A DNA stretch of 64,000 nt from NCBI GenBank assembly GCA_903905455.1, contig CAIVGN010000098.1, positions 1-64,000 of the forward strand, given 5' to 3'. Position numbers and translations under genes: made by a program. This DNA is from an uncultured Archangium sp. Lineage in GTDB: Bacteria > Myxococcota > Myxococcia > Myxococcales > Myxococcaceae. Of this stretch, positions 47,917-55,151 are shown one piece after another. Position 1 is the stretch's first letter; each line of letters starts with the position of its first letter. The notes beneath the pieces are model-generated. The model did not search any database and was not told where the DNA came from. It saw nothing but the letters and a program-made list of their open reading frames with translations.

Positions 47917-49490
47917 CCCTTGGGCTCCGTGTCAGTGGGGCATTCGACCTGGATGTCGAGGCGGCTGGAGACCTTCGAGCCGTCCTTGCTCTTCTCGACG
48001 CGGCCTTCGTTCACTTCCTTGAAGCACTTGAAGGTCTTGAGCGCGGCGATGAGGTCTTCGAGGTTCTTGGAGTTCTCGGTCTCGCAGCGCAGCGAGATGC
48101 GCTCCAGGTCGATCACCACCTGGTCGAAGGTGACGTTCATCTCCGGCGGCACGTGGGACGTCAGCTCGGCGAGCAGGTTGGCCGCGGAGCGCGGGGGAAT
48201 GCCGGCGGCCGGGCTCTCCTGCCCCTTGAGCAGCGAGAGGGCGATGGTGAAGTCCTTCTCGGGCTTGCCCAGGATGCGCTGGGTGATGTCGCCGAGCACC
48301 GCGTCGATCTGCTTCTCGCGTCGCTCGAGCACCGAGTTGCGCACGATGCCGCTGGCGATGAGCAGCACGAAGAGCACCACCGCGAAGGCGGCGATCTGCC
48401 CGAACTTGTCGGAGGCGAAGTCGAAGTCGCTCTTGAAGGCGAACTCGCCGCGCCGGAGGTTGAAGCGGGGGGCCTTGGCGCCGCTGACCGAGCCGCGGAG
48501 CGCCAGGGCCCAGGCCTGCGCCGCCTCGGGGTGGTTGAGGCCGATGATCTCGCGCGTCTCGACGGGCAGCTCGAGCACCTTGGTGGGCAGGTTGAGATCG
48601 CGGCCCAGTTGCTCGGCCAGCCCGCGCAGCTTGGCGGTGCCGCCGCAGATCAGCAGCAGGCCGACCTGGCGGCGCGAGCGGGCGTTGTACGACTTGAGGG
48701 TCGAGCGGAGATCGCGGAGCACCGGCTGCAGGGCCCGCATGAAGGCGCCGGCGGCGCGCTCGGCCTCGGCGCCGACGACCTCGGTGCCCACCGCGCCGTG
48801 CTCTTCCTTCCACGCCTGGGCGTCGGCGAGGCCGATCTTGAACTCGTTGCTCAGCGCCTTGGTCAACGACCAGCCGCCGCCGGCGAACGTGCGCGCCGCC
48901 TCGACGGGGCCCCCGGGGCGACCGATGGCCATGGAGCAGCGCTCGTGGCCCAGGTCGAGGATGGCGACCGCCTGCTCGGGCTCGACGAGGGTGGGGGAAA
49001 CGGTGGCCAGGAGGTTTTGGTAGACGAGCCCGGCGTGGGTGACGACGCGCGGGTCGAGCTTCATCTCGTGGAGCGCGGCGAGCACCGGGGCGAGCTCGTT
49101 CTTCTTGGCCACGCCCACCAGCAGCTGCGCGCCCTTCTCGTCGGCCAGGCTGACCTGGTGATCGAAGACCGCGTCGCCGAGATCGTACGGCAGCTGGCTC
49201 TCGACCTCGAAGGCGAGGGTCGACTCGATCTTCTTGGGATCGGAGAAGGGCAGCGAGATGGGGTGGGTGGTGAGCGTGGTGCCGGGCAGGGAGATCACCA
49301 CCTGGTCGGCGGCCAGCGAGCCCTGTTCGAGCAGCCTGGGCAGCGCGGCCTTGAGGCGATCGATGCGCTCCCCGTCTTGCGGCACGGGGGCGGTGAAGTA
49401 GCTCTTCACGGTCGCCCCGCGGTAGGTCGTCTCCACGACGACCGCCTTGAGGGTGTGGCTCCCGAGATCGAGGCCGAGGACGCGGGCCAT
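47913..49490 (-). CDS. gspL: Type II secretion system protein GspL (PilM-like plus PilN-like domains)
   Basis: A 525-residue protein. Residues about 1-340 have a PilM/actin-like fold (VLGLDLGSHTLKAVVVE at the N-terminus, AILDLGHERCSMAIG, LLICGGTAKLRGL), which recruits the GspE ATPase. One membrane helix lies at about 383-402. A coiled coil and a PilN-like ferredoxin domain form the C-terminus. Unlike enterobacterial GspL (about 400 residues), the cytoplasmic part retains clear nucleotide-binding loops, so it is closer to a PilM-PilN fusion. It follows gspK after 3 bases. Confidence 0.88.
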   Translation of the reverse strand: MARVLGLDLGSHTLKAVVVETTYRGATVKSYFTAPVPQDGERIDRLKAALPRLLEQGSLAADQVVISLPGTTLTTHPISLPFSDPKKIESTLAFEVESQLPYDLGDAVFDHQVSLADEKGAQLLVGVAKKNELAPVLAALHEMKLDPRVVTHAGLVYQNLLATVSPTLVEPEQAVAILDLGHERCSMAIGRPGGPVEAARTFAGGGWSLTKALSNEFKIGLADAQAWKEEHGAVGTEVVGAEAERAAGAFMRALQPVLRDLRSTLKSYNARSRRQVGLLLICGGTAKLRGLAEQLGRDLNLPTKVLELPVETREIIGLNHPEAAQAWALALRGSVSGAKAPRFNLRRGEFAFKSDFDFASDKFGQIAAFAVVLFVLLIASGIVRNSVLERREKQIDAVLGDITQRILGKPEKDFTIALSLLKGQESPAAGIPPRSAANLLAELTSHVPPEMNVTFDQVVIDLERISLRCETENSKNLEDLIAALKTFKCFKEVNEGRVEKSKDGSKVSSRLDIQVECPTDTEPKG

Positions 49491-49493
49491 GAG

Positions 49494-50948
49494 TTATTCC
49501 TCTCTCCAGTAGACGAGGCGACCGAGCCCATCGTCGAGGCGCACCACCGCGGTGATGGTGCGCGAGACATCACCCGCGGTGCCAGTGACGCGCACGCGGT
49601 AGGTGAGGCTCTTGTCTCCGATGAAGCGGTTGCCCTGCACGTTGTTTTGAATCTGCGCGTTCACGGGGATGCCCGCGGCCGCGACGATGTTGATGAAGTC
49701 GGCGGCGCTCATGCCGAACAGCGCGAAGATGCGCGCCGCGCGGATCTTCTTGATGAGCGTGTCCATGAAGATGGGGTCGGCCAGGCGCGGGTCCGGGCGC
49801 AGCGGGTCGGCCACGGTGCGGATCGCCACCCCGAGGATCATCGGGTCTTCGCTGTTGATGTTCAGCCGCGCGTTGACGTCGGGGTAGACGGTGAGCTTGT
49901 CCTTGAAGGCCGCCATGAAGCGGTCGTTGACCCCGTGCACCATGTAGAGCTCGTCGAGGCTGTCGAAGCGGGCGTTCTTCGCGCGGTACGGCGGGTCGTA
50001 CTTCACGTAGCCGCCGTTCTCGTCGCTGAAGCCCTTCTGGAACGGGTCGCCGGAGCCCGAGAAGTTGAGGGTGCTGCCGGTCTCGTCTTCGTCGATCCAG
50101 TCGCGGAGGTTGGTGATCACCTCGGTGGGGGTGACCTTCACCCGGTTCGAGTCTTCCTTCTCGAAGAGGAACTCGTAGCGCTTGTCGCCCAGCAGGGTGA
50201 CCAGGCGCAGCAGCAGCGCGTTTGCGGTCTGCTGGGGGGCGTCGAGGGCGCTGAGGTTGATCAGCCCCTCTTCGTCGGTGATCACGCTGTCGAAACAGCC
50301 GGTGAAGCTGCCGAAGCGGCGCTGGGCCTGGGCCTGGCCGAGTTCGGGCATCTCGTCGTCGAAGTCGAACTTCTTGCTCTTCGAGGCGGTGGCCTTGATC
50401 GGCGCGCCCTTCTCGTCGAACTCCGGGACCATCTGCTGGAGCATGTGGCAGTCGACCTTCGCCATGCGCCACAGCTGGATGGACATGCCGCCACCACCGG
50501 CAGCCGCGGCCCCACCGGGCGCCCCGGGGAGCCCACCAGCGCCACCCAGCGCGCCGAGCAACCCCGCTGCGCCGCCCGCGCCACCGCCGAGCAAGCCCGC
50601 GAGGCCCGCAGCGCCGCCCGCGCCACCCAGCAGGCTCGCCAGCCCGCCCGCGCCACCCGCCCCACCGGCGCCGCCCATCAACTGCTGCAGCATGCCGCCG
50701 AGGTTGGGGATCTGGATGGAGTCGATCTGCTTCTGGAAGCGCAGCACCAGCCGCGACATCGAGATGCCGGACTTGGCGAGGTAGTGCGCGCGCAGTTCGT
50801 CACGCTGGTTCGTGGCCAGGCGCAGCTCGATGACCGAGTTGTAGCGGACCTCGTTGGCCACCAGGGCCAGCACCGCGATGCCCACCAGCACCAGCAGCAT
50901 GGCCACGCCGCGCTCGCTGTGGCTCTTGCGTCCGCGCTGGGCTCTCAC
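49494..50948 (-). CDS. gspK: Type II secretion minor pseudopilin GspK with a Gly/Ala-rich insert
   Basis: A 484-residue minor pseudopilin. The prepilin head is SERGVAMLLVLVGIAVLALV, cleaved after Gly; it lacks the +5 Glu, as GspK normally does. GspK caps the pseudopilus tip with GspI and GspJ. The later part has the helical SAM-like domains (LINLSALDAPQQTANALL, then NARLNINSEDP). An unusual Gly/Ala/Leu-rich stretch of about 65-70 residues (bases 50490-50693) is inserted near residue 90. The GTG at 50948 overlaps the gspJ stop (GTGA), which decides the start. Confidence 0.87.
   Translation of the reverse strand: MRAQRGRKSHSERGVAMLLVLVGIAVLALVANEVRYNSVIELRLATNQRDELRAHYLAKSGISMSRLVLRFQKQIDSIQIPNLGGMLQQLMGGAGGAGGAGGLASLLGGAGGAAGLAGLLGGGAGGAAGLLGALGGAGGLPGAPGGAAAAGGGGMSIQLWRMAKVDCHMLQQMVPEFDEKGAPIKATASKSKKFDFDDEMPELGQAQAQRRFGSFTGCFDSVITDEEGLINLSALDAPQQTANALLLRLVTLLGDKRYEFLFEKEDSNRVKVTPTEVITNLRDWIDEDETGSTLNFSGSGDPFQKGFSDENGGYVKYDPPYRAKNARFDSLDELYMVHGVNDRFMAAFKDKLTVYPDVNARLNINSEDPMILGVAIRTVADPLRPDPRLADPIFMDTLIKKIRAARIFALFGMSAADFINIVAAAGIPVNAQIQNNVQGNRFIGDKSLTYRVRVTGTAGDVSRTITAVVRLDDGLGRLVYWREE
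50490..50693 (-). repeat. Gly/Ala-rich low-complexity repeat inside gspK
   Basis: About 65-70 residues built of Gly-Gly-Ala, Ala-Gly-Leu and Leu-Leu-Gly units, encoded by imperfect GCCACCGCCG-type repeats on the plus strand. Such tracts are prone to slippage and are not part of the usual GspK fold. Similar Gly-rich inserts occur in gspI and gspD of the same operon. Confidence 0.75.
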
Positions 50949-51619
50949 TGGTACCTCGGCAGCTCGGTGTTGAGCATGATGCGGGCCTGCGTCGCGTAGC
51001 GGACTTCCTTGCCGTTCTCGTCGATGGCGGTGAGCGTGATCTTCACCCGCGTGGGGAGGATCGCCTTGCGCTCGGTGCGGCGCGTGTCCCACTCGTCTTC
51101 CCACTGCTTGCGCTCGCTGTTCCAGTACTGGAACTCGATCTTCTTCGCGCCTTCGAACAGGGAGTCCTCGGAGCCACCGCGCTCCATGCGCTCTTCGAGG
51201 AGCACCTTCTCGCGGCGCATGAGATCGGTGCGGCCCTTGGCCTTGGGGTCGTTCGACGACTTCACCTGGTACTCGACGACCATCTGGTCCGACTCCTTGG
51301 CGTCGGAGTACAGGCGTTGGTGCGAGAAGGTGGTGAAGAGCAGCTTGTCGCGGTTGCCCACGAAGTTGGTGGGGCGGTCGTAGGCGTCGCGGTAGCGCTT
51401 CGAGTCGTAGCGATCGCTGACGTAGGCCCCGCCGATCTCGCGCACCATGCGGTTCATCGCGGTGCGCAGCATGCGGTAGTGCTCGGCCTGGCCCTCGATC
51501 ACGTCCTTGTTGACGATGGTGGTGTTGAAGCTCACGCCGATCACCACGCCGATGAAGGCGGTGATGGAGATGGCGATCACCACCTCCATGAGCGTGAAGC
51601 CGCCGCGGCGCGCGTTCAC
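50945..51619 (-). CDS. gspJ: Type II secretion minor pseudopilin GspJ
   Basis: A 224-residue minor pseudopilin with the prepilin motif RRGGFTLMEVVIA: cleavage after Gly, Phe at +1, Glu at +5. The N-terminal helix is followed by a beta-sheet domain with FEGAKKIEFQYWNSERKQW and a strand-rich C-terminus. GspJ is part of the GspI-J-K tip complex. The start is a GTG overlapping the gspI stop (GTGA at 51616-51619), giving a seven-residue leader, as is usual. Confidence 0.88.
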   Translation of the reverse strand: MNARRGGFTLMEVVIAISITAFIGVVIGVSFNTTIVNKDVIEGQAEHYRMLRTAMNRMVREIGGAYVSDRYDSKRYRDAYDRPTNFVGNRDKLLFTTFSHQRLYSDAKESDQMVVEYQVKSSNDPKAKGRTDLMRREKVLLEERMERGGSEDSLFEGAKKIEFQYWNSERKQWEDEWDTRRTERKAILPTRVKITLTAIDENGKEVRYATQARIMLNTELPRYQ

Positions 51620-52512
51620 TTGAACCCCGGGAGCAGGCCGGTGCCCAGCGAGGGCGTCAGCGGGCGGGCGCCACCGAAGGGCAGACCCATGGTCGGGCTC
51701 GAGAGCGCGTTCTGGGTGCCCTGCTGCAGCGGGGTGCCGTCGTCGTCGACGAAGCCCTGGCCGTTGGGGTTGGGCTTGGGCGAACGCGCCGGGGTGCCAT
51801 CGGGGCGCACCAGGCCGCCATTGCTGGCGTTGGGCTGACCTGCCGCCGCCGCCGCGCCGCCGTTTCGATCGCTGCCCGGGCCCATCGAGACCACGTGGGT
51901 CACGAGGTCGATGCTCTCGGTGATCTTCCCCTCTTTCCAGGTGACGGTGAGGTGTACCTCGCGCACCGACTTCTGGAGCTGGTCGACCATCTGGGTGAAC
52001 TGCTGCTGGGCCATGCCGGCCATGGGGCCCAGCGCGGCGAGGAACCCACCGCCCGCGGGTTGGGGGCCACCGGCCGCCGCCGGGTTCGCGCCCGACTTGC
52101 CGCCGGCGCCGCCGAACATGCCGCCCAGCAGGCCACCGCTGCCGTCCGCGCCGCCGCCCAGGGGAAGGTTGAAGAGCGCCCCGAAGAGCTGCTCGGGCGA
52201 GAGGCCGTTGGTCTTGGGAACGATGATCTTCGCGCGCCACTTGTACGAGGGCCAACCCTCGGCGCTGAAGTCACCGGCGTCTTCTTCGTCGTCGGAAGGG
52301 AGCGCCTCGTCGTAGAGCTTCTGCTCGAGGTCGGTCATCTTCGAGCGGGCCAGCAGCGTCGCGACGGTGAGCTTCTTCGCGTACACGTGCGAGTAGACGG
52401 CGCTGGCGTTGATGTCCAACACGGCCACCAGCGAGACGCCGAGGATGGCGAGCGCGATGACCACTTCGAGCAGGGTGAAGGCACGCGCATGGCGCAGGCG
52501 GGCGCGCTTCAT
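51616..52512 (-). CDS. gspI: Type II secretion minor pseudopilin GspI, enlarged by Gly/Pro-rich regions
   Basis: The N-terminus ARAFTLLEVVIALAILGV has the pseudopilin motif, but residue -1 is Ala instead of Gly. The protein is 298 residues; GspI is normally about 120-130. The extra length is a Gly/Ala/Pro-rich insert near residues 115-165 (LGGGADGSGGLLGG and on) and a disordered C-terminal tail from about 220. Between them are strands including VREVHLTVTWKEGK, as in normal GspI. It overlaps gspH by four bases (ATGA). It should form the pseudopilus tip with GspJ and GspK. Confidence 0.85.
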   Translation of the reverse strand: MKRARLRHARAFTLLEVVIALAILGVSLVAVLDINASAVYSHVYAKKLTVATLLARSKMTDLEQKLYDEALPSDDEEDAGDFSAEGWPSYKWRAKIIVPKTNGLSPEQLFGALFNLPLGGGADGSGGLLGGMFGGAGGKSGANPAAAGGPQPAGGGFLAALGPMAGMAQQQFTQMVDQLQKSVREVHLTVTWKEGKITESIDLVTHVVSMGPGSDRNGGAAAAAGQPNASNGGLVRPDGTPARSPKPNPNGQGFVDDDGTPLQQGTQNALSSPTMGLPFGGARPLTPSLGTGLLPGFK

Positions 52513-53198
52513 GACCTGGGCACCACGAGGTCTTCGTTGTGGATCTTCGTCTTGCCGGTGAGCGGCGAGATGGTGAGGGTCCACGCGTTGTCGCCCTGGC
52601 GCACCCAGACCTGCGCGCGCTCGGTGTAGCCCTGGGGGAAGAAGTAGAGGTACGCCTCGCCCGACTTGGCCGGCTCGCGCTGCTTGGCGGTCCACACCTC
52701 GATCTTCACGCCGGCGGGCAGGGTGCGCTCGACCACGTCTTCGCTCGAGAAGTCGGAGAACTTGGCGTCCTTCTCCACGCGCTCCTTCTCTTCGTCCTGC
52801 AGTTGCTGGAGCGTGGGCGCGTCGTCGCTGTCCATGCGGCGGAAGCGGTCGTCTTCCTTCACCTTGTCCTTGCCGGGGCGGCGCGCGTTCTTGAGCTCCT
52901 CGTCGCGCTTGGCCGAGGTGGTGGCGCCGGCCCGGGCGCACTCGGCCCGCCAGGTGACGGGCTTGTCTTCTTCGCGCGCCTGGGGGAGCGAGAACACGAG
53001 GCGGCAGGTGCGGCCCGAGAGCGCCGCGGTGTCGTAGAGCGCGCGAATGGTGCCGGCGAGCTCGGTGGAGGCTTCCTTCGCCTTGGCGCCGGTCAGCGCC
53101 CCGACGCCGAGGACCACGGCGGCGAAGAGCAACACCACGATGCCCAGGGTGACGGTGAGCTCGATGAGGGTCAGGCCTCGGCGGGAAGAGCGCCTCAT
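52509..53198 (-). CDS. gspH: Type II secretion minor pseudopilin GspH
   Basis: A 229-residue pseudopilin with a prepilin motif RRGLTLIELTVTLGIVVLLF (Gly at -1, Glu at +5). A charged segment, residues about 75-165 (rich in Lys, Asp, Glu), replaces what is usually a short loop. A beta-sheet C-terminus follows (YLYFFPQGYTERAQVWV). GspH sits at the base of the tip complex. The start is the ATG at 53198, which overlaps the stop of the 38-residue miniprotein; an upstream in-frame extension would absorb that miniprotein and is unlikely. Confidence 0.86.
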   Translation of the reverse strand: MRRSSRRGLTLIELTVTLGIVVLLFAAVVLGVGALTGAKAKEASTELAGTIRALYDTAALSGRTCRLVFSLPQAREEDKPVTWRAECARAGATTSAKRDEELKNARRPGKDKVKEDDRFRRMDSDDAPTLQQLQDEEKERVEKDAKFSDFSSEDVVERTLPAGVKIEVWTAKQREPAKSGEAYLYFFPQGYTERAQVWVRQGDNAWTLTISPLTGKTKIHNEDLVVPRS

Positions 53199-53311
53199 CC
53201 GAAGACCCTCCGCAGCACGTCGACGACGAGCCACACGCCCGCGCTGGCGCCGAGCGCCACCACGATCGTCACCGGGGAGAGCCCGGCCTGCTTGTCGTCG
53301 GTCTTCTTCAT
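53195..53311 (-). CDS. 38-residue single-pass membrane miniprotein in the gsp operon (between gspG and gspH)
   Basis: A complete small frame read by hand from an ATG at 53311 to TGA at 53195-53197. It encodes MKKTDDKQAGLSP then a hydrophobic helix of about 20 residues (13-32) and a basic tail (LRRVFG), so the C-terminus should be cytoplasmic or the protein a signal-anchor. Its stop overlaps the gspH ATG (ATGA), a strong sign that it is translated with the operon. I do not recognise a family. It could be a minor assembly factor of the secretion system (inference). Confidence 0.65.
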   Translation of the reverse strand: MKKTDDKQAGLSPVTIVVALGASAGVWLVVDVLRRVFG

Positions 53312-53327
53312 GGGCGCGGGGGCGGGG

Positions 53328-53747
53328 TTACTTCTTGCCCGAGTCTTTCGACGAGATGTCGGCGTCGGAGTCGGCGCCGCCGGGCGTGCCGTCCTTGCCG
53401 TAGGACATGATCACCGGCTTGCCGCCCTCGTTCAGGTAGATGTACTCGTGGTCCCACGGGTCCACGGGCATCTTCTCGAGGATCTGCGCGTCGACGACCG
53501 CCTTCAGGCCACCGCCGGTGTCGGGGTAGTTGCCCTTCTTGGCGTAGTAGGTCTTCAGCGCGTTGCCGATGTTGGCGATGTCCAGGCGCGCGCGGTCGAC
53601 CTTGGCCTGGTCGAGCTGCGGGATGACGGCGATGCCGACCGCGGCCATCAGCAGCGAGAGAATGGTGATGACGACGATGATCTCGATGAGGGTCATGCCG
53701 CGGGCACTGCGACGGCGGCGGGCGAGCTGGCGGGTGAGGGTCGACAT
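53328..53747 (-). CDS. gspG: Type II secretion major pseudopilin GspG
   Basis: A 139-residue major pseudopilin. The prepilin motif is ARGMTLIEIIVVITILSLL: Gly at -1, Met at +1, Glu at +5. The C-terminal part has the GspG-specific features YYAKKGNYPDTGGGL, VDPWDHEYIY and SYGKDGTPGG, the calcium-binding loop region. It polymerises into the pseudopilus that acts as the secretion piston. The length is normal. Two membrane miniproteins flank it in the operon. Confidence 0.96.
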   Translation of the reverse strand: MSTLTRQLARRRRSARGMTLIEIIVVITILSLLMAAVGIAVIPQLDQAKVDRARLDIANIGNALKTYYAKKGNYPDTGGGLKAVVDAQILEKMPVDPWDHEYIYLNEGGKPVIMSYGKDGTPGGADSDADISSKDSGKK

Positions 53748-53760
53748 GAGGGCTTTCCTT

Positions 53761-53874
53761 TCAGACGTAGAGAACGAGGGCCGCGCCGACGAGCGAGGCG
53801 GCGATGGCGAGCAGGGTGGCGGTGAGAACGCGCTGAATGAGCAGGTCTTTCTTCTGAACGTCCGAGGCGTGCAT
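53761..53874 (-). CDS. 37-residue single-pass membrane miniprotein in the gsp operon (between gspF and gspG)
   Basis: A complete small frame read by hand: ATG at 53874 to TGA at 53761-53763. The product begins MHASDVQKKDLLIQRVL (cytoplasmic, basic) and continues as a hydrophobic helix to the C-terminus (about residues 15-37). An AGGACTTCC stretch lies just before the ATG, and it sits 8 bases after gspF and 13 bases before gspG. I do not recognise a family. Together with the 38-residue gene after gspG, it suggests small inner-membrane accessories of this T2SS. Confidence 0.6.
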   Translation of the reverse strand: MHASDVQKKDLLIQRVLTATLLAIAASLVGAALVLYV

Positions 53875-53882
53875 GGAAGTCC

Positions 53883-55145
53883 TCACCGAACCATCGAGTT
53901 CATCTGCAGAATTGGCATCAGGATCGAGAACGCGACGAAGGCGATCACGGCGCCCATCAAGACGATCATCATCGGCTCGAGCAGCGCGGTGAGCGCGCCG
54001 ATGCGCACGTTGACGCTCGACTCGTAGCTGTCCGCGACGTTGAGCAGCATGTCTTCGAGCTGGCCCGAGCGCTCGCCGATGCCGACCATGTGGTAGACGA
54101 GCGGGGGAAATTCGCCCGACTTCTTGAGCGGCGCGGCGATGCTCTCGCCCTCGCGAATGGCATCACGCGCAGTGTCGATCACCGCCGACATGGTGCTGTT
54201 GGTGATCACGTTCTTCACGATGTCGAGCGCGTTGAGCAGTGGCACGCCCGACTTGAGCAGCGTGGCCAGGGTGCGCGAGAAGCGCGCCACCGAGAGCTGG
54301 CGCACCAGCGGCCCGAACACGGGGATCTTGAGCACGATGCGGTCCCACACCGGCTTGCCCGACTCCGACCCGGTCCACCGGTACAGGAGGATCGCGCCGC
54401 CGATGAACCCCGGCACCACGATGAACCAGTAGTTCTGCAGGAAGTTCGAGGCCCAGATGAGCAGCTTCGTGGTCCACGGCAGGTTGACCTTCATGTCGTC
54501 GAAGATCTTGGTGACCTTGGGCACCACGACGGTCATCAGCATGATCAGCACGCCGCCGCCGATGACGAACATGATCGCCGGGTAGATCATCGTGCCGACG
54601 ATCTTCTGCTTGAGCCGCGCCTGGCCCTCGGTGAACTCGGCGAGCCGCAGCAGCACCGCGTCCAGCGCGCCCGAGCTCTCACCGGCGCGGATCATGTTCA
54701 CGAACAGCGGGCCGAAGACCTTCACGTGGTGCTGGAGCGCGTCGCCCAGCGAGCTGCCCTCGTTCACCCGCTGCTTCACGTCGGAGAGGATGCGCTTGAG
54801 CTTCTCCTTCTCCACCTGGTCCACCATGGCGCTGAGCGCCTCGACCAGGGAGACGCCGGCCTTGAGCAGGGTGGCCAGCTGGCGCGTCATCACCGCGATG
54901 TCGTCGGTGTCCACCGAGCCGCCGCCGAGCTTGCGCAGGTTGATCTCGGTGTTGCCCAGCGAGGTGGCGCCCGCCTTGCCCTTGACGTTGCTCTTGAGGC
55001 TGCCCTCGGCCTGGCCCACCACGTCGGTGAGGAAGATGCCTTCCTTGCGCAGCACCGCGCGCAGGGTCTTCGGGCTGTCGGCCTCCTTGAGGCCGTCCAC
55101 GTTCTTCCCGGCGGCGTTGAGCGCCTTGTATTCGAAGACAGGCAT
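53883..55145 (-). CDS. gspF: Type II secretion inner-membrane platform protein GspF
   Basis: A 420-residue polytopic protein. An N-terminal region (1-75, MPVFEYKALNAAGK) leads into two T2SSF domains, about 85-205 and 290-410, with three membrane segments (near 180-200, 230-255 and 390-412). Motifs include TRQLATLLKAGVSLVEAL, ARFSRTLATLLKSGVPLLNAL and GERSGQLEDML. GspF anchors the secretion motor and contacts GspE and GspL. It follows gspE after 6 bases. Confidence 0.96.
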   Translation of the reverse strand: MPVFEYKALNAAGKNVDGLKEADSPKTLRAVLRKEGIFLTDVVGQAEGSLKSNVKGKAGATSLGNTEINLRKLGGGSVDTDDIAVMTRQLATLLKAGVSLVEALSAMVDQVEKEKLKRILSDVKQRVNEGSSLGDALQHHVKVFGPLFVNMIRAGESSGALDAVLLRLAEFTEGQARLKQKIVGTMIYPAIMFVIGGGVLIMLMTVVVPKVTKIFDDMKVNLPWTTKLLIWASNFLQNYWFIVVPGFIGGAILLYRWTGSESGKPVWDRIVLKIPVFGPLVRQLSVARFSRTLATLLKSGVPLLNALDIVKNVITNSTMSAVIDTARDAIREGESIAAPLKKSGEFPPLVYHMVGIGERSGQLEDMLLNVADSYESSVNVRIGALTALLEPMMIVLMGAVIAFVAFSILMPILQMNSMVR

Positions 55146-55151
55146 GGCGGC

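Noticed and set aside
50490-50693. CRISPR-like repeat array
   Set aside because: The repeats are codon-level Gly/Ala/Leu repeats in gspK with no spacers.
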